A stretch of 64,000 nucleotides of DNA, taken from assembly GCA_047967505.1 (NCBI GenBank), contig CM106540.1; one strand, 5' to 3'. The position numbers and the translations under genes are program-made. The stretch is from Dipteris shenzhenensis (Eukaryota > Polypodiophyta > Polypodiopsida > Gleicheniales). The notes under the pieces are model-generated. The model saw only the letters and a program-made list of their open reading frames with translations. It was not told the DNA's origin and ran no database searches. Positions 11,446 through 22,569 of the stretch are shown piece by piece (position 1 is the first letter of the stretch; each line of letters opens with the position of its first letter).

Positions 11446-11555
11446 ATCGCTATATAGCAACACTGGTTAGTCACTATATAGTGACAGTTAATATGCTAAA
11501 AGCATTGCTCTATAGCGATGGAACAAGGTAAAGCATTGCTATATAGCAACAGTTC
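11446..11555. repeat. CACTA subterminal-type repeats, central cluster
   Basis: At least three GCTATATAG motifs (first at ~11447) lie just right of the nested copia and left of the TNP2-like gene. Having this family in the centre as well as at both ends is unusual and places it in the divergent intergenic region. Confidence 0.7.
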
Positions 11556-12000
11556 AGGGCACTTAATCTAAGGAGATAGGAAAGGAGCTCATGGGCGGCT
11601 ATTTTTTGGCTCTTAATGGATTTCCTTGTAGCTCATGTTATGATTTTAGAGGTGTGCAGATGGAAGGGACGAGTGGAAGCTCATCAGATGATGCACCAAT
11701 TCTTGGGAGCACAGAGTGGACAGGTTGTATTGTCATTGCACTCATTGCAAGCAAGAAGTACGATATTAATGCCATATTGTCATGTGCCACTTGCGGATGT
11801 ATGGGGAGAAGCCCGAACCAATACCCACCATTGGTGGTGCACGTGGTGATGGATCATCGATAAGTCAATGCTATTTGAGTTCGTGATTAATATTGCATGC
11901 GTACATGACACGAAACCTCGAGACAAGATCTTATATTTACACAAAACCTTGAGATAGCATGAGGAGGGTGCATGTATACCTTCACACTTTGAGTAGGGCT

Positions 12001-13981
12001 ATAGTCTCTTGGATGTGCTAGATGATGATGAGGGTATGGTGGATATGATGGATTCTATTTTTAGGGGCACTACATCACATGTACACGTGATGTCCGAGTT
12101 TGAGGTCAATATGCAAGAGTCGCAACCAACATAGTTGTATGAGGGTGCTAGGATGTCTAAACTACGGGCTTGTCTCTCAATCTTGAATTTACAAGCAAAG
12201 TATGGGTGGTTGGATACAAGTGTCTCAGCCTTAATGAGGTTAGCTCCCGCATTGATTTGTCTCATTATTTGGATATTGTTTGTTTTAAGAATCATCATGT
12301 ATGTTTGAGAATTATCATTATTCAAAGCCTATGTATGTTTGAATTGTGATAGGTTGCTCCAGAAGATGTTTCTTGCACCAAATACCATGCCCATGTCAAG
12401 AGATGAAGCAAAGAATATGCTAACAACGGTGGATATGGATTATGATACCATCCATTCTTGCCGTAATGATTGTATTATCTTTCGTCATGAGCATGGAGAT
12501 TTGGCTAGTTGTCCGGAGTGTGGGGAACAATGATATAGAGATGACTTGCAAGGTGAGTAGATCCTGGTAAAGGTCTTGAGACACTTTCCCATCATTGCTA
12601 GAATACAACACATGTTTTGATGCAAATCCATAGTGGAGTTGATGACTTGGCATGCATCTCATTGGTCCACTAATGACACATTGAGGATTCCCGTAGATTG
12701 TGCAACTTGGAACCACATAGACAATCAGTGGCTGAACTTTGCGAGGAAGCCATGAAACTTACATCTTGGGCTCGCCATAGCAGCCAAAGCAAAAAGAATA
12801 AATGCAAGGATGAGATTTAGAGTAATGTACAGGAGATCGCAACCATATCCACGGGATCTCGCCCTTCTCCCCACTCACATGTCACTTGATTGGCTACAAC
12901 TAGATCTACGTAAAGCCGAAGGCGATGGAGAGATAATAAACGAGTGCAAGTAAGAGCTATCATCTACATGTATGATGCATGTAAGTTTCTTACCTCTTGA
13001 CATAATTAAGTAATTATTTGTGGCCATATACGCTATAAAACAGATGCATCCTTCTTGTTTTAGCTCTTTTGCAGTACAAAAAGTACAGTGCATTATGGTC
13101 ATATGTATGGCATTTTTGCGTGGAATGCATCGATTCAAAGAGAGTCATGTATGATTGTGGAGTCATGGCTAACTTCATGCAAGATAGTCGAGCAAGTGCT
13201 TCAGATACCAATCTTCTCTCCTCATAGTTGGATTATTGTGGAACCATACATGAAATCTATTAAATTGATTTTAGACGATTTAGTATTTTCATTCTTAATG
13301 TAAAATGGTTTAGAACTATCTACAACGGTCTCCATGCAATAGTGAGGAAAGATAGTAGTGGTTTCTTTGCAATAGACTCCACCAAACTTTGCACCGATGA
13401 AAGTGATACTTTCGTTCTTTCCAAGCATTGTGAGCAAGTGCATACTAATGATTTAATTAATCAAAGATTTCATTTTTAAAGATCTGTTGGTACATGTACT
13501 TAATCATAATTATATATATATAATTGATGGCATTTGGCACCCATCTTCAATATAGGTGGTTTTTCATCTGGATCGTTCTAATCCAAGATGGTGGTATGTG
13601 ATCCAAGTTGCACCATGAAGTAAGCAAATTTTTGAAAATAGAGATGTGGATATGGAGATGCCACTACCAATGTCAGATCCAATTGATTCAGATGGATCTA
13701 GCGACAAAGAAGATGAAGATCACAATATGAGACAAGAGGAAGATGCACATAATGGCATTGTATGAGAGGAAGATGGAGATCATGATATTGAGGAAGAAGA
13801 TGATGATAATCAAGAATCACCCAACTTTATTGAAGAAGATGATCAAGTCTTAGGTGAACATACAATGTCAGAGTACGATGATGATATAGGAGATCAACTC
13901 GGTATAGAGTTGCAGATAGACTTGTTTGGCATGCTAGACTTGGCTCAGGATGAAGCCATTGATGTAAATGCTCTTCATTGA
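12001..13981 (+). pseudogene. TNP2-like CACTA transposase (TnpD type), decayed
   Basis: Blocks of the plant CACTA transposase appear in order. An acidic N-terminal part from ~12017 (SLLDVLDDDEGMVDMMDS) leads to LSILNLQAKYGWLD (~12170). Then comes the zinc-like block TIHSCRNDCIIFRHEHGDL with CPECGEQ (12450-12530), then RIQHMF and WHASHWSTND to FARKP (12585-12760). A DUF4216-like C-terminal region follows (FFAIDSTKF ... DTFVLSKHCEQV at ~13360-13440; VFHLDRSNPRWWYVI at ~13560), and a very acidic tail ends at TGA 13979-13981. At least five internal TGA stops sit where CGA arginine codons are expected. The central catalytic region appears lost or rearranged between ~12960 and 13300. It is transcribed outward toward the right end. 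Sequence at 11591-11863 upstream is open but unrecognised. Confidence 0.8.
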
Positions 13982-14154
13982 TTTTTTTCATCTCAAACTT
14001 GGACATGAATATATGAGCTTCAAACTTGATGTACATGCTCTTTGCTTTTATTCTTTCAAAGGATCAAACATGTATTAAAAGAAAAAAAATTAGCATTGGG
14101 AAAAACTTTCTTTAAAGGTCGATATGGGGAAAAACACTCTGCACTATAGGAAAC

Positions 14155-14379
14155 TGTCTCAGAGTTGCTATATAATGACCTTCTACAAGTCTAGTAAGTG
14201 TCTCTATATAGCGATGTTTATATAAACATGTTTATATAAACATCACTATATAGTGACACTTGCCTAGAGTTGTTATATAGAGACACTTTTCTAAACCCGC
14301 TTTGTTTATTGACGATTAGCATCCCACGCACGCTAAATGTCAGCGCTAAAGCATTGGGATAAGGCTTGTGTTAGTAGTG
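14155..14379. repeat. CACTA right end: subterminal repeats and terminus
   Basis: Inverted and direct copies of the CTATATAG motif run from ~14166 to 14290. The element ends in GGCTTGTGTTAGTAGTG, the reverse complement of a CACTAC terminus, followed by ATA at 14380-14382. Confidence 0.8.
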
Positions 14380-14382
14380 ATA

Positions 14383-15199
14383 GACAATGAGTAGTGGAGA
14401 AATAGTGATTTGCATGGAGACAAGGGTGCTCTTTTATGCCTACATTTAAGTATTACCACAATTGGTAACTTCGAGTTGAATGCATCCCAAAGGATCATCT
14501 AAGTATTACCACAACTAGTAATTCCTAGTTGAATACATGCCAAATGATCATTTGGCATGTCCAAATAATCATGAGTGGCCTTCAATCAATCACAGTCAAT
14601 ATGGTCAAGGGCCATATTGCCAAGCCATATATGTATCAATGGCATCATCCACCTACTAAGCCACCGTGACAAGTAATTCCATGTAACCCTTTATTGTGGT
14701 GGGTGGAATAGACTCCAATTGTTCTTTTGTGTATACATTCAAATAATCACGAGTTACCTTGAGTAGCTATTTGTCAACTATGCCATCTTCTCGAATTGTG
14801 ATCGCTAGGGTTCGTTATTGCTCGTTTGCTATGCATGAATGCCTCATTTAGCTCACATTTAGGCTCAAGGGGTTCACCTCCCAAAATTTTAGTGTACCAC
14901 ATGCATTCAAAAGGAGGGGTATTTTAATTCAAGTTTTGGGAAAATTTTAACAGATTTACAATAATAGGACAGGGTTTTAAGTTCAACTTTTGAAAAAAAA
15001 AGCTAGTCCATAAGGAAAGAGGGATGGTTTTATTGGGAAAAAATCTCTAATTGAGGGTTTTTCTTGATACCCCTTGAACACAAGTGATACATAGGATTTC
15101 TTAGTGGTGCAACCCTCGAGCATGGAGGGGGAGGTTTGAAGTGGCTGCATACTAAACCTATCAATCTTTGTGATCAAGATGAAGGGGTGATAAGTAGTT
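14383..15199. other. no gene recognised
   Basis: The stretch is A/T-rich and non-coding. An imperfect direct repeat (AAGTATTACCACAA at ~14450 and ~14505) and a short palindrome (AAATGATCATTT at ~14544) are visible. Nothing else can be supported. Confidence 0.4.
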
Positions 15200-15559
15200 C
15201 AAGTGGAACATTTCCCCTGCCTCAAAAGAGAAGGCATGTATTCCCTCAGCAGGTCCCAAGGTAGCTAAGAAGGAAGATTCATCCCCATCCTATGTCAAGG
15301 TCCTTTCTAAAAAGCTTTAGGGTGGGTTCTCACCTCTTTCTAATAGGTACATTCAATTCATCCTGCAAGCTGAGGTCTAGCGCAAAACCAAGGATGTTGA
15401 TCATAAAGGCTGGCTCAAAGGACGTCGAGAGCTCATCGAGAGCACCTGGTTGTCTGTGAAATTTCACTCAAGGAGGTCAAGCCAGAGATCACTAGACTTG
15501 CTAAAGGCGGTTTTTATTTCTTTTTCATGGGGTGAGTCCCATCTATAGAGGAACTTACC

Positions 15560-16550
15560 CAGTTTATGTTGTTCAAGTACAAGCTCCTGTCTTATACCTA
15601 CTCAGCAAGATTTTATGGGTAAGGGCTTTTTCTTGCTTCATTGTGTTTTTGAGGAGGTTAGGAATGAGATTGTTGGGAAATCTTTTGTGTTACTGGTTCC
15701 TTTGTATTCGCAATTCCTTGTAGCCCTACATTCTTTGTGGATGAGTTCATCTACCACAATTGTCCTGTCTACGTGGATTTCCCCAACCTACCAATTTGGT
15801 TGGTAGACTCAATGGACAAATCGGATGCTACACTTGGGAAAGTATTTCTTATCCCTCCTTCTGCTCGCTCTCCTACAAGCTGTAAACATGCATGGATACT
15901 CTAGGATCGTGGTTAGGAAGTACCTAACTTCATCCACGTGGCCCTGTCAAATGGCAAATCAGTGGCTCAGTAAGTGGTTTTCGGGCCCTTCCCCAACGCT
16001 TGCTAAATTTGCAAGAAATTGGGACATTTTTCATAGGAATTCCCCTCAAGGGTTGCTAATGTGTCACTAGCATTGGGGATTAAGCTTTCGGAAGGTCCAT
16101 CTAGTGAGAAGTTGGTTGGGGATGCAGTTGAAGAGTGAAAATGCTGTGAGCCAATCCTTATGCAAACTCAGATGGCCCCGGTTGAGGAGATGATTCCTAT
16201 CAAGCAGAAAGATGAGAACGTTGATTGGAAAACAATGGGCAAGAAAGGAAGAGTTTTTAGGGAACCCAAGAAGATTGGGAAAGTTATGAATCGTTCTCAG
16301 AAACAAGATGCTACCATGGTTCCGCGTGAGGGGGCTAGTTCTCATCAGGCCTCAAGAGTCAGGGATGGTAAAAATAAGGTGCCCCCCAATCCTTTTTCGT
16401 CATCTTTGTATATGGTGCCTCCTCCCTTAGTGAATAGCAGGGGCATGGAAAGCCTTCCATTGAGGATTTGTCTAGCAGTCAAGGCCCTTGGGATGAAGAG
16501 ATAGTGGAAGCTAGTGGTAAGAAAGATCTCACGAGGATAAGAAGAAAGAA
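15560..16550 (+). pseudogene. LINE ORF1 protein remnant
   Basis: Reading across small indels gives the plant L1 ORF1 pattern: MGKGFFLLHCVFEEV (15615-), FPNLPIWLVDSMD (~15780) and a CCHC knuckle at about 16005-16055 in which CKKLGHF is clear but two positions are damaged. ORF1 proteins bind the LINE RNA and act as chaperones. The C-terminal part (16160-16504) is basic and open but not conserved. Confidence 0.65.
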
Positions 16551-16734
16551 AAGATGCCATTGGAAGAGGGCAAGGGACTTGTTAATGTCCCCTCCATGCA
16601 CAGTCTGTTGAAGAGAATCAAGGAGGCCATTAAAGGTGTAGGGAAAGGCAAGGAAAATAGATTTGACTTTTTTAGGGATGTCGTCCGATCATTTTCTCAG
16701 TAAAGTTGGGATGCATATGCAGAGTGTTTCTATC

Positions 16735-17584
16735 AAGAATGTTTTATTGCTGTCTTGGAATGTTCTTGGGATTTGTGACAAGCTAAAATAGAGAAGATGC
16801 CTAGATGTCTTGGGTAGAGTGTCTCCCTAAGTTGTACTCCTTCAAGAATTGAAGTATGGAGTTGGTGGTAGTTTTTGGTATGGTTGCAAGAGTTGAGGAT
16901 TTATTCCTTTTGTTAATTGCCCAAACAAAGGAAGAGGGGGAACATATGATTCTTGTGAAGCAGGCGGTATCTGCAAGTGAGCTGTTTAGAAATGCCAAGG
17001 GATGTATGCTAAGAGTGTTAATTTTAGCGGAAGGTTTTGATCTTTGAGTTGCCAGTGTCTATGCCCCTAAGGTGGCTCCAGAGAGGGAGATTACTGGTGT
17101 CCTTTCATTGTTAGTTTGACAAGCTGCATTAGTTAATCTTAGGTTAATGGAACTTTATGGAGGGTGGGACTGATAGATCTCACCCAGGGATTCTCCAGAT
17201 TGAGGGGGATGATTGAGAGAGACTTTGTCTTACCCGTGGCTTGATTGATTGTGTAAATCTTGCCCCGGGTGGTCTAGAGGTCTTCACATGGTCCAATAGA
17301 AGAAAATGTATAGATTTTAGAGCTAGAAGGATCGATAGGATCTATGCGTCTGAGGGATGTTGTATGAGAAGTCCATTCAGAGGGGAGTGTGTGACTTTGA
17401 CATAGGGTTGTCCGACCACCTTCTAATTAAATGGTCCTTTAGTCTTCCTCTAGCACAATGCAGACCATTAGATGTACCTTTCAAATTCAACAATGAGCTT
17501 TTGAATTCAAAAAAGCTCCATTCTATAGTAAGAAAGGCTTGGTGCAAATTCAAAAGAGATCAGATAGATGCTTGTGCAAACTAG
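16735..17584 (+). pseudogene. LINE ORF2 endonuclease domain remnant
   Basis: The APE-type endonuclease start is seen as LLSWNVLGICDK followed by VVLLQELK. Later FTWSNRRKCIDFRARRIDRI (~17283-17342) and SDHLLIKW (~17408-17430) match the C-terminal catalytic signature. Several stops are in frame. The domain nicks target DNA to prime reverse transcription. Confidence 0.75.
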
Positions 17585-18331
17585 CATTAGGAAAAAGTGG
17601 AGCTCATTTTGGGGCCCTGTAAGAAATTCATGATTTTCTAATTTTCTTGGCTCAAAATTAATAATTTCTAGAGTGAGAAGCACAAGTTTATACGATCGAG
17701 CATTTAATTAGAGATATAAATCGTGAAACATAAAAAATGAAAATTTGAAATTTCCACTCGAGCATTTTTTTGTGTCATAAATGCTATGTCTAAGGACCCA
17801 AATGTCTTTCTACTATTTTCGTGTGGAATTTGGTTGTTTTGGCATCACCATTGTGTCCGGAGCAAGCAAAAAACCCAAAAACAACTTCTGAATCACTAAA
17901 TTTGGCCTCTCAAAGGCATTAGAATGACCACAATAGGCGCATGACAAGAGTGTGCTTAGCAAAGCGATTTGGGCACTTGGCCTGGGGCCAAGTGCCCAAA
18001 TAGCTTTCTTAAGCACATTTTTGTCAGGCGCATTTTTTGGTCATTTTGACCTCTCTAGAGAGACATTTATGACAAACTCAAAAATGCTCAAGTGGGAACT
18101 CCAAAATGTCAGTTTATCTCTTTCGGTATTAGGTATAACATTTATGACACACTAGAAAACAAGAGCATGAACTTCAAAATGCCAATGTGTTGAGCATCTC
18201 TGAGAGATAAAGTCTATTTTATTGATAAAAAAAAGCATTTCCAACGTAACGTTGGCTTCTCTCTCATTGGAGGATCTCTAATTTTTGTCTAACCTAAAAG
18301 GCCCCAAAATGAGCTCCATTTTTTCCTAATG
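17585..18331. mobile_element. 747-bp foldback (long-hairpin) element inside the LINE
   Basis: Its ends are 31-32-base inverted repeats: CATTAGGAAAAAGTGGAGCT and onward at 17585, mirrored by ...AGCTCCATTTTTTCCTAATG ending at 18331. Much of the interior also folds back, with matching blocks around AATGACCA, GCGC, TGACA and GTGCTTA, down to GGGCACTTGGCC-TGG-GGCCAAGTGCCC at 17971-17997. It separates the LINE endonuclease from its RT. I see no transposase gene and no clear target duplication, so it is a non-autonomous MITE or foldback type. Confidence 0.8.
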
Positions 18332-18439
18332 GGCTGTATTATTCATCAGATGCATTCAAAATCTAAAGAGCTTGACCGTGATTATAAAAGGGAAAGGAAG
18401 AATCTAGAGACTTCTCTATCCTCCTACTTGCAATGGCTT

Positions 18440-20080
18440 CGGTTAGCTTTGATGACATCCCCTATTGATTAGTGCCTTGCAACAATTAGGTTTGGTTGAA
18501 ACGAAATTGGCAATGCAAGTCTGGGAATTAGAGGAAGCTAAAAAGGCACGCATCAAGAGCATGAAACTTTGGTTAGAGGTCGGGGATTGCCCATCAAAGG
18601 TATTCTTCCATTTAGTTAAAAGGAAGCATCAACATGAGATGATTGACCGTGTATAGAATTCACAAGGGGACTTGACCATTCAGTTTTAAAAGGTCGTGGA
18701 GACCTTTAGGAAAGAGCTAAGCTCCATTGTGGGTGCAGTGGAAACATTTGATGATCAAAGGTCCGATTGTCTCAAAGAAGTGTTGTCTGGGTTGAATCCC
18801 AAGGTATCTGAGGTCCAGCAAGCTATGTTGGCCAAGAAGTTTACTTTAGAGAAGCTTGAGGATGCCCTCAAGCAAATGAAGAGTGACTGCTCCACTGGAC
18901 GAGATGGGTTATCAGTGGAATTTTTACAAGGGTTCTGAAATTTATGGGATGTGACCTTGTGCCAATGGCCGACGAGGCAGTTTCTAGAGGCTCGCTTACA
19001 ATAGATGCTAATGCTGGACTAGTTAACCTCAGCAATATATTATGCTTGTTGTAAGTCAGGTCCTCCTCACATCAAAAGGTAGTATTTTTTGGGTTTGATC
19101 TCGATAAGGCATATGATCGAGTTCGTTTGGATTTTTTGCTAGAGGTCTTGAGCAAAATCAAGTTTGGCTCTAGATTTGTCAGATGGTGTCATGCACGGTT
19201 TTGAAATGCTTCTTGCCATCCTATGTATCAATTGGGGTGTGGTGGGGGGGAGATATGACTTGAGAATGTCTATCAAGAAGGGGTGTCCACAAGCTGCCCT
19301 CCTCTTTGCAGTTGAAACCATCCCATTCATTAACATACTTTAGTTAGAAGTTGCAAACGGATCATTGTGCACATTAACTCTGCCATCTGGAGAGCAATTC
19401 CACTCACAAGTGTTTGTGGCGGATGATATCTTGGCTGCCTCCATGGAAGAGTCAGGTAGTGTAGATACTTTGACCAATATTCTTGAAACATTCTGCTATG
19501 CCTCAAGATCTTTATGCAACTGGAGTAAAACTTTTGTGGTGCAATCCTGGTCCTCCACCAGAATGGTTAAGCAATATGAAGTTAGTATTCATTAGAGGGG
19601 GTGAGATCTAAGTGTGCCACCTTAGTGCACCGTTTGGTTTGGGGCTGTCAATCCATTAGTGCTTTGTTTGGGTAATGGAAAAACTCAAGTCCAAGCTTCA
19701 TTATTGGCATGGTCTACCCTTGGGGTGGTATGCAAGAGCTATAATTTTACAGCATGTGTTGGGAGCTTGAACTACGTACATACCTACTCTCTGGCATTTT
19801 AAGAGATCACATTAGATGGAGGTAGAAAGGCTTTTCCACTCCTTTCTCTGGGATGAGGAGGGTGTTGTAAGAAGATGCACTCAATCCCATGGGAACCGCT
19901 TAAGCTGCCCAAATTAGAGGGTGGTTTGGGGATCCCCAACATTTGTACATAGAAAGTGGCTCTTATCTGCAAGTGGCTGCCTAAGACATTCACTAGTGCT
20001 GGACCGTGGCGTATCATTGGGAAGCATTTCTTGGAAAAGGCCAAGGGTATTCTCTTAAATTAGTATAGTGCAAATGATAG
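18440..20080 (+). pseudogene. LINE ORF2 reverse transcriptase and C-terminal remnant
   Basis: The linker before RT (KSMKLWLEVGDCPSKVFFH, ~18570-18620) leads to DCSTGRDGLSVEFLQGF (~18890), then FDLDKAYDRVRLDFL (~19095) and the catalytic motif FVADDILAA (~19408). Later PWEPLKLPKLEGGLGIPN (~19890-19945) matches the C-terminal region before the zinc motif. The catalytic aspartates are kept but stops (for example at 18936-18938) and frameshifts disable it. Confidence 0.78.
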
Positions 20081-20109
20081 AGACGTTGTACTCAAACTGG
20101 AAGATAGAT

Positions 20110-21009
20110 TGATTCAAAAGATACAAGTTTCATAAGAGAGCTCAACAAGCACTTGCAGCTCCCACGACTACGACCTTCAACCAGACAGAGCCTCTCCTTC
20201 ATGAGCGACGCCATTGGATTGACGGACGGAGCCATCTCTTCTCCAAAGTCTCAGAAAAGACACATGGAAGATAGAAACTAACCACAGTTAGGTGTATTTG
20301 ACCTTGGATCAACCAATGGATAAGGTTGGTCAAGCTACCCCGATTAGGTCAACACAATATGCCATGGTTAAGTTAGGGTTAGGGTTAGTTAGCCACATCA
20401 GCATGCACAGTCAGTAGTGCCTTCTAAGCACACAGCCTCTTGTTAAGCACAGTATGGAATTCAGCATGTGAATCCCTGTGCCACATCATCAAAGGCCCTC
20501 TTCTTCACAAAAACTTCGACAAGGTGTAACTTGCAATCCAGGAGGAATTTGGACATGCTCCAAAAAGGAAAAGTGATTGTCTTTTCAAGCTCTACGTGCC
20601 TGTCAAGTCAAATTCACTGTTAGCAATTAGACACTACCAATATTGAAAGAAATCAATTGGTAAGACCTTTGCAACAAATGGAAAAGCGATGCATGAATGC
20701 AAAAAGCATGCCAAAAGCACAAGTGCATGAGATGACCATTGCAGAAAGCATGGCATCCACACACAAAGCATTAAGGCACATGGAAGAACAAAGCATCATG
20801 CATGAAGCTACACCAAGCAAAGAAGACAAAGACATCATCATCAAGCCATGAGCCAAAAGGCAACATCAATGGAATGTATTGAGAAACAAAAACCTTGCCA
20901 ACCTTGCCTATATTTTGTAGATCAAAACTTGACCACCTGAGAGTAGCCATGTAGGCACCTAGGGGAGGATTTCCTCAACTCCGACATGATCGGCAAGGGA
21001 TCCTGCTAG
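20110..21009. other. no gene recognised
   Basis: Non-coding sequence between the LINE and the gag-only element. A short TTAGGGTTAGGGTTAG run at ~20367-20385 resembles telomere repeat but is only two to three units long. An Ala/Met/Lys-rich open stretch at 20657-20851 has no recognisable motif. Confidence 0.4.
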
Positions 21010-21019
21010 AGAAGAAAAA

Positions 21020-21673
21020 GCATATGATACCATTGCTCTTGCTTTAGGACATGATTATATTCACCACATCTCTGACTTAGAGTCTCCTTCAGAAGCTTGG
21101 CAGAAGCTTGACATGATTTTTGGTGCTAGCTCTCACATCTCTAAATTATCACTTAAAATCTCTTTCTTTGAATTGAAGATGGTTAGTGGCACTACTTTGG
21201 CAGCTCATGTCAACTACATGCAGAGTCTTATGACTCAATTAGCTTCTATCAACTCTCCTATTACTCCAGATGATGCTATGGCAGTGTTACTTAAGAGTAT
21301 GCCTGAAGATTATGATCACATAGTTAGCACTTTGAAAAATCTTCCTAATCCTAATCTTGAAGGTATTATCTCTGCTCTCCAAGAAGAACAAAGGCATATG
21401 GAGCTCAGGAAAGGCAATGACACTGTTTATGCTGTAAAAGTCCAGAAGGGCAAGTATACTCCTTGCAATCACTGTGGAAAGACAAATCACCTTTCAAAGG
21501 ATTGCTTCAAAATTAATCCATGCAAGCACTGTGGTAAGAACAACCATAATGAGAAGTTTTGCAGAGCCAAATCAAAGACAAAAAATGCAAATCTACTTTC
21601 AGTTGATGAGCCTCCACAAGATGAGCATCCTTTGAAGAGTATGCATTTTAAATCATCTCTATGTATGCTCTAG
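21020..21673 (+). CDS. copia-type Gag with two CCHC knuckles, 5' end missing
   Basis: The frame is open for ~217 codons with no internal stop. The N-terminal part (ALGHDYIHHISDLESPSEAW) is the UBN2-like capsid region of copia Gag. Two zinc knuckles follow in tandem, CNHCGKTNHLSKDC and CKHCGKNNHNEKFC (about 21460-21570), and the protein ends at TAG 21671-21673 shortly after. Ordinary copia Gag reads on into protease, whereas this one stops. The first in-frame ATG is at 21113, but the homology begins earlier, so the start is lost. An uninterrupted frame in a truncated copy suggests youth. Confidence 0.75.
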   Translation, partial: AYDTIALALGHDYIHHISDLESPSEAWQKLDMIFGASSHISKLSLKISFFELKMVSGTTLAAHVNYMQSLMTQLASINSPITPDDAMAVLLKSMPEDYDHIVSTLKNLPNPNLEGIISALQEEQRHMELRKGNDTVYAVKVQKGKYTPCNHCGKTNHLSKDCFKINPCKHCGKNNHNEKFCRAKSKTKNANLLSVDEPPQDEHPLKSMHFKSSLCML

Positions 21674-22026
21674 ATCTCTCTTTTTATGTCAAGGTACTCA
21701 ACCTGGATAGTCCTCCAAAATGAATGAAATAAACTATTGTGTTTTTAATGTGTTTTGTAAACACCTCTCATCACCTTATGATGTAGGCCATGTGTATGTT
21801 TTGCTCCATGGTACCTCCTGCAGACATTGTGTGCATGTACATGCAGGGGAGATAACCATTGGAAGGTCTTTTTGTATCCCTTTTGTTTACCTGACACCCA
21901 TGGGAACACTTGCTAGCATGAGAACCTAGCCATAGATTTATCCTTGACCACCATGAGATGGCATGAGAAACTATGAGACTAGATGTATCCTTGACATAGC
22001 CTGAGGCATTCCCTTCAGGGGGGGTT

Positions 22027-22323
22027 TGATGGGATATCTCAAGGTGTATGCCTCAGGCACACCTTGGTTTCTATGTGTGAGTGCTAGAGGCACAGTTAGG
22101 TGCCCACAAGCACAGTTAGGTGGTGGAGAGCCACATAGGATGATTGAGAGAATCTAGGAGCAGATTGAGGAGATGATTGTGGAGCTCTGAAGTCATCAGT
22201 GATGTCAGTGAGCATGTATGAGGTGCCTACTTAAGGACCTCACTCTTCTTCATTCCATAATGCAAATAATGCAAGTATTCTGAGTTTGTGTCCACTCTTT
22301 GCTTTCCTTTCAGCTTTCCAACA
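22027..22323 (+). repeat. 3' LTR of gag-only element copy 1
   Basis: The repeat starts TGATGGGATATCTCAAGG (copy 2 has TGTTGGG) and ends CTTTCCAACA. It is preceded by a G-rich polypurine stretch (~22016-22024). It is ~297 bp against 289 bp in copy 2. Confidence 0.85.
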
Positions 22324-22486
22324 ATGTGGGCAAGCAAATGGATGTAAGTACCCTCACCTATAAAAGGGAGGTTCATTTGAAGTAATATAAAATCAAGCAC
22401 TTTGCACTATCTCAAGATTCTCTTTATGAGTCCAAGCTACACCTCCAACCCCCCTTTACCCCCTCCCACCCCCCCTTCACTCTCCT

Positions 22487-22514
22487 CCTTCTCTCTCTCT
22501 CTCTTCTTCCCCCC

Positions 22515-22568
<54 letters not shown>
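22487..22568 (+). repeat. (CT)n microsatellite
   Basis: A nearly pure CT run, preceded by a C-rich stretch from 22447. It is low-complexity sequence with no coding content. Confidence 0.9.

Positions 22569-22569
<1 letters not shown>

Larger units (their letters stand above)
373..14379. mobile_element. CACTA (En/Spm) DNA transposon, ~14 kb, with nested copia
   Basis: The left end begins CACTACAAGGCATAGGCC and the right end, read inward on the minus strand, begins CACTACTAACACAAGCC; both carry the CACTAC terminus of the superfamily. The element is flanked by the 3-bp duplication ATA. Inside are palindromic subterminal repeats, a Transposase_24-like gene on the minus strand (1346-1921), a TNP2-like transposase pseudogene on the plus strand (about 12001-13981), a 2-kb purine tract and a copia element that adds 5.57 kb including its target duplication. 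The two genes diverge from the centre, as they do in the second CACTA element of the window. All coding parts are damaged, so it cannot move on its own. CACTA assignment is firm; calling it one element rests on the matching TSD and repeat families at both ends. Confidence 0.85.
15200..20100 (+). mobile_element. LINE (L1-type non-LTR retrotransposon), decayed, sense
   Basis: ORF1 and ORF2 remnants follow each other in the order expected of plant L1 elements: zinc-knuckle ORF1 (to ~16550), endonuclease (~16735-17470), reverse transcriptase (~18440-19600) and C-terminal region (to ~20080). Stops and indels occur throughout. I see no poly(A) tail or target duplication. A foldback element interrupts it at 17585-18331. 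Confidence 0.85.
21010..22323 (+). mobile_element. gag-only copia-like retrotransposon, copy 1, 5'-truncated
   Basis: A gag gene is followed directly by a ~350-bp untranslated stretch and an LTR (22027-22323), with no protease, integrase or RT between. The 3' non-coding part and LTR match copy 2 at 54871-56995 closely. No 5' LTR or primer site is found upstream. The structure corresponds to terminal-repeat retrotransposons carrying only GAG (the TR-GAG type), which depend on enzymes of autonomous copia elements. Confidence 0.75.

Noticed and set aside
20367-20390. Telomere-like TTAGGG units.
   Set aside because: Only two to three units, not the plant TTTAGGG array; too short for an interstitial telomere claim.
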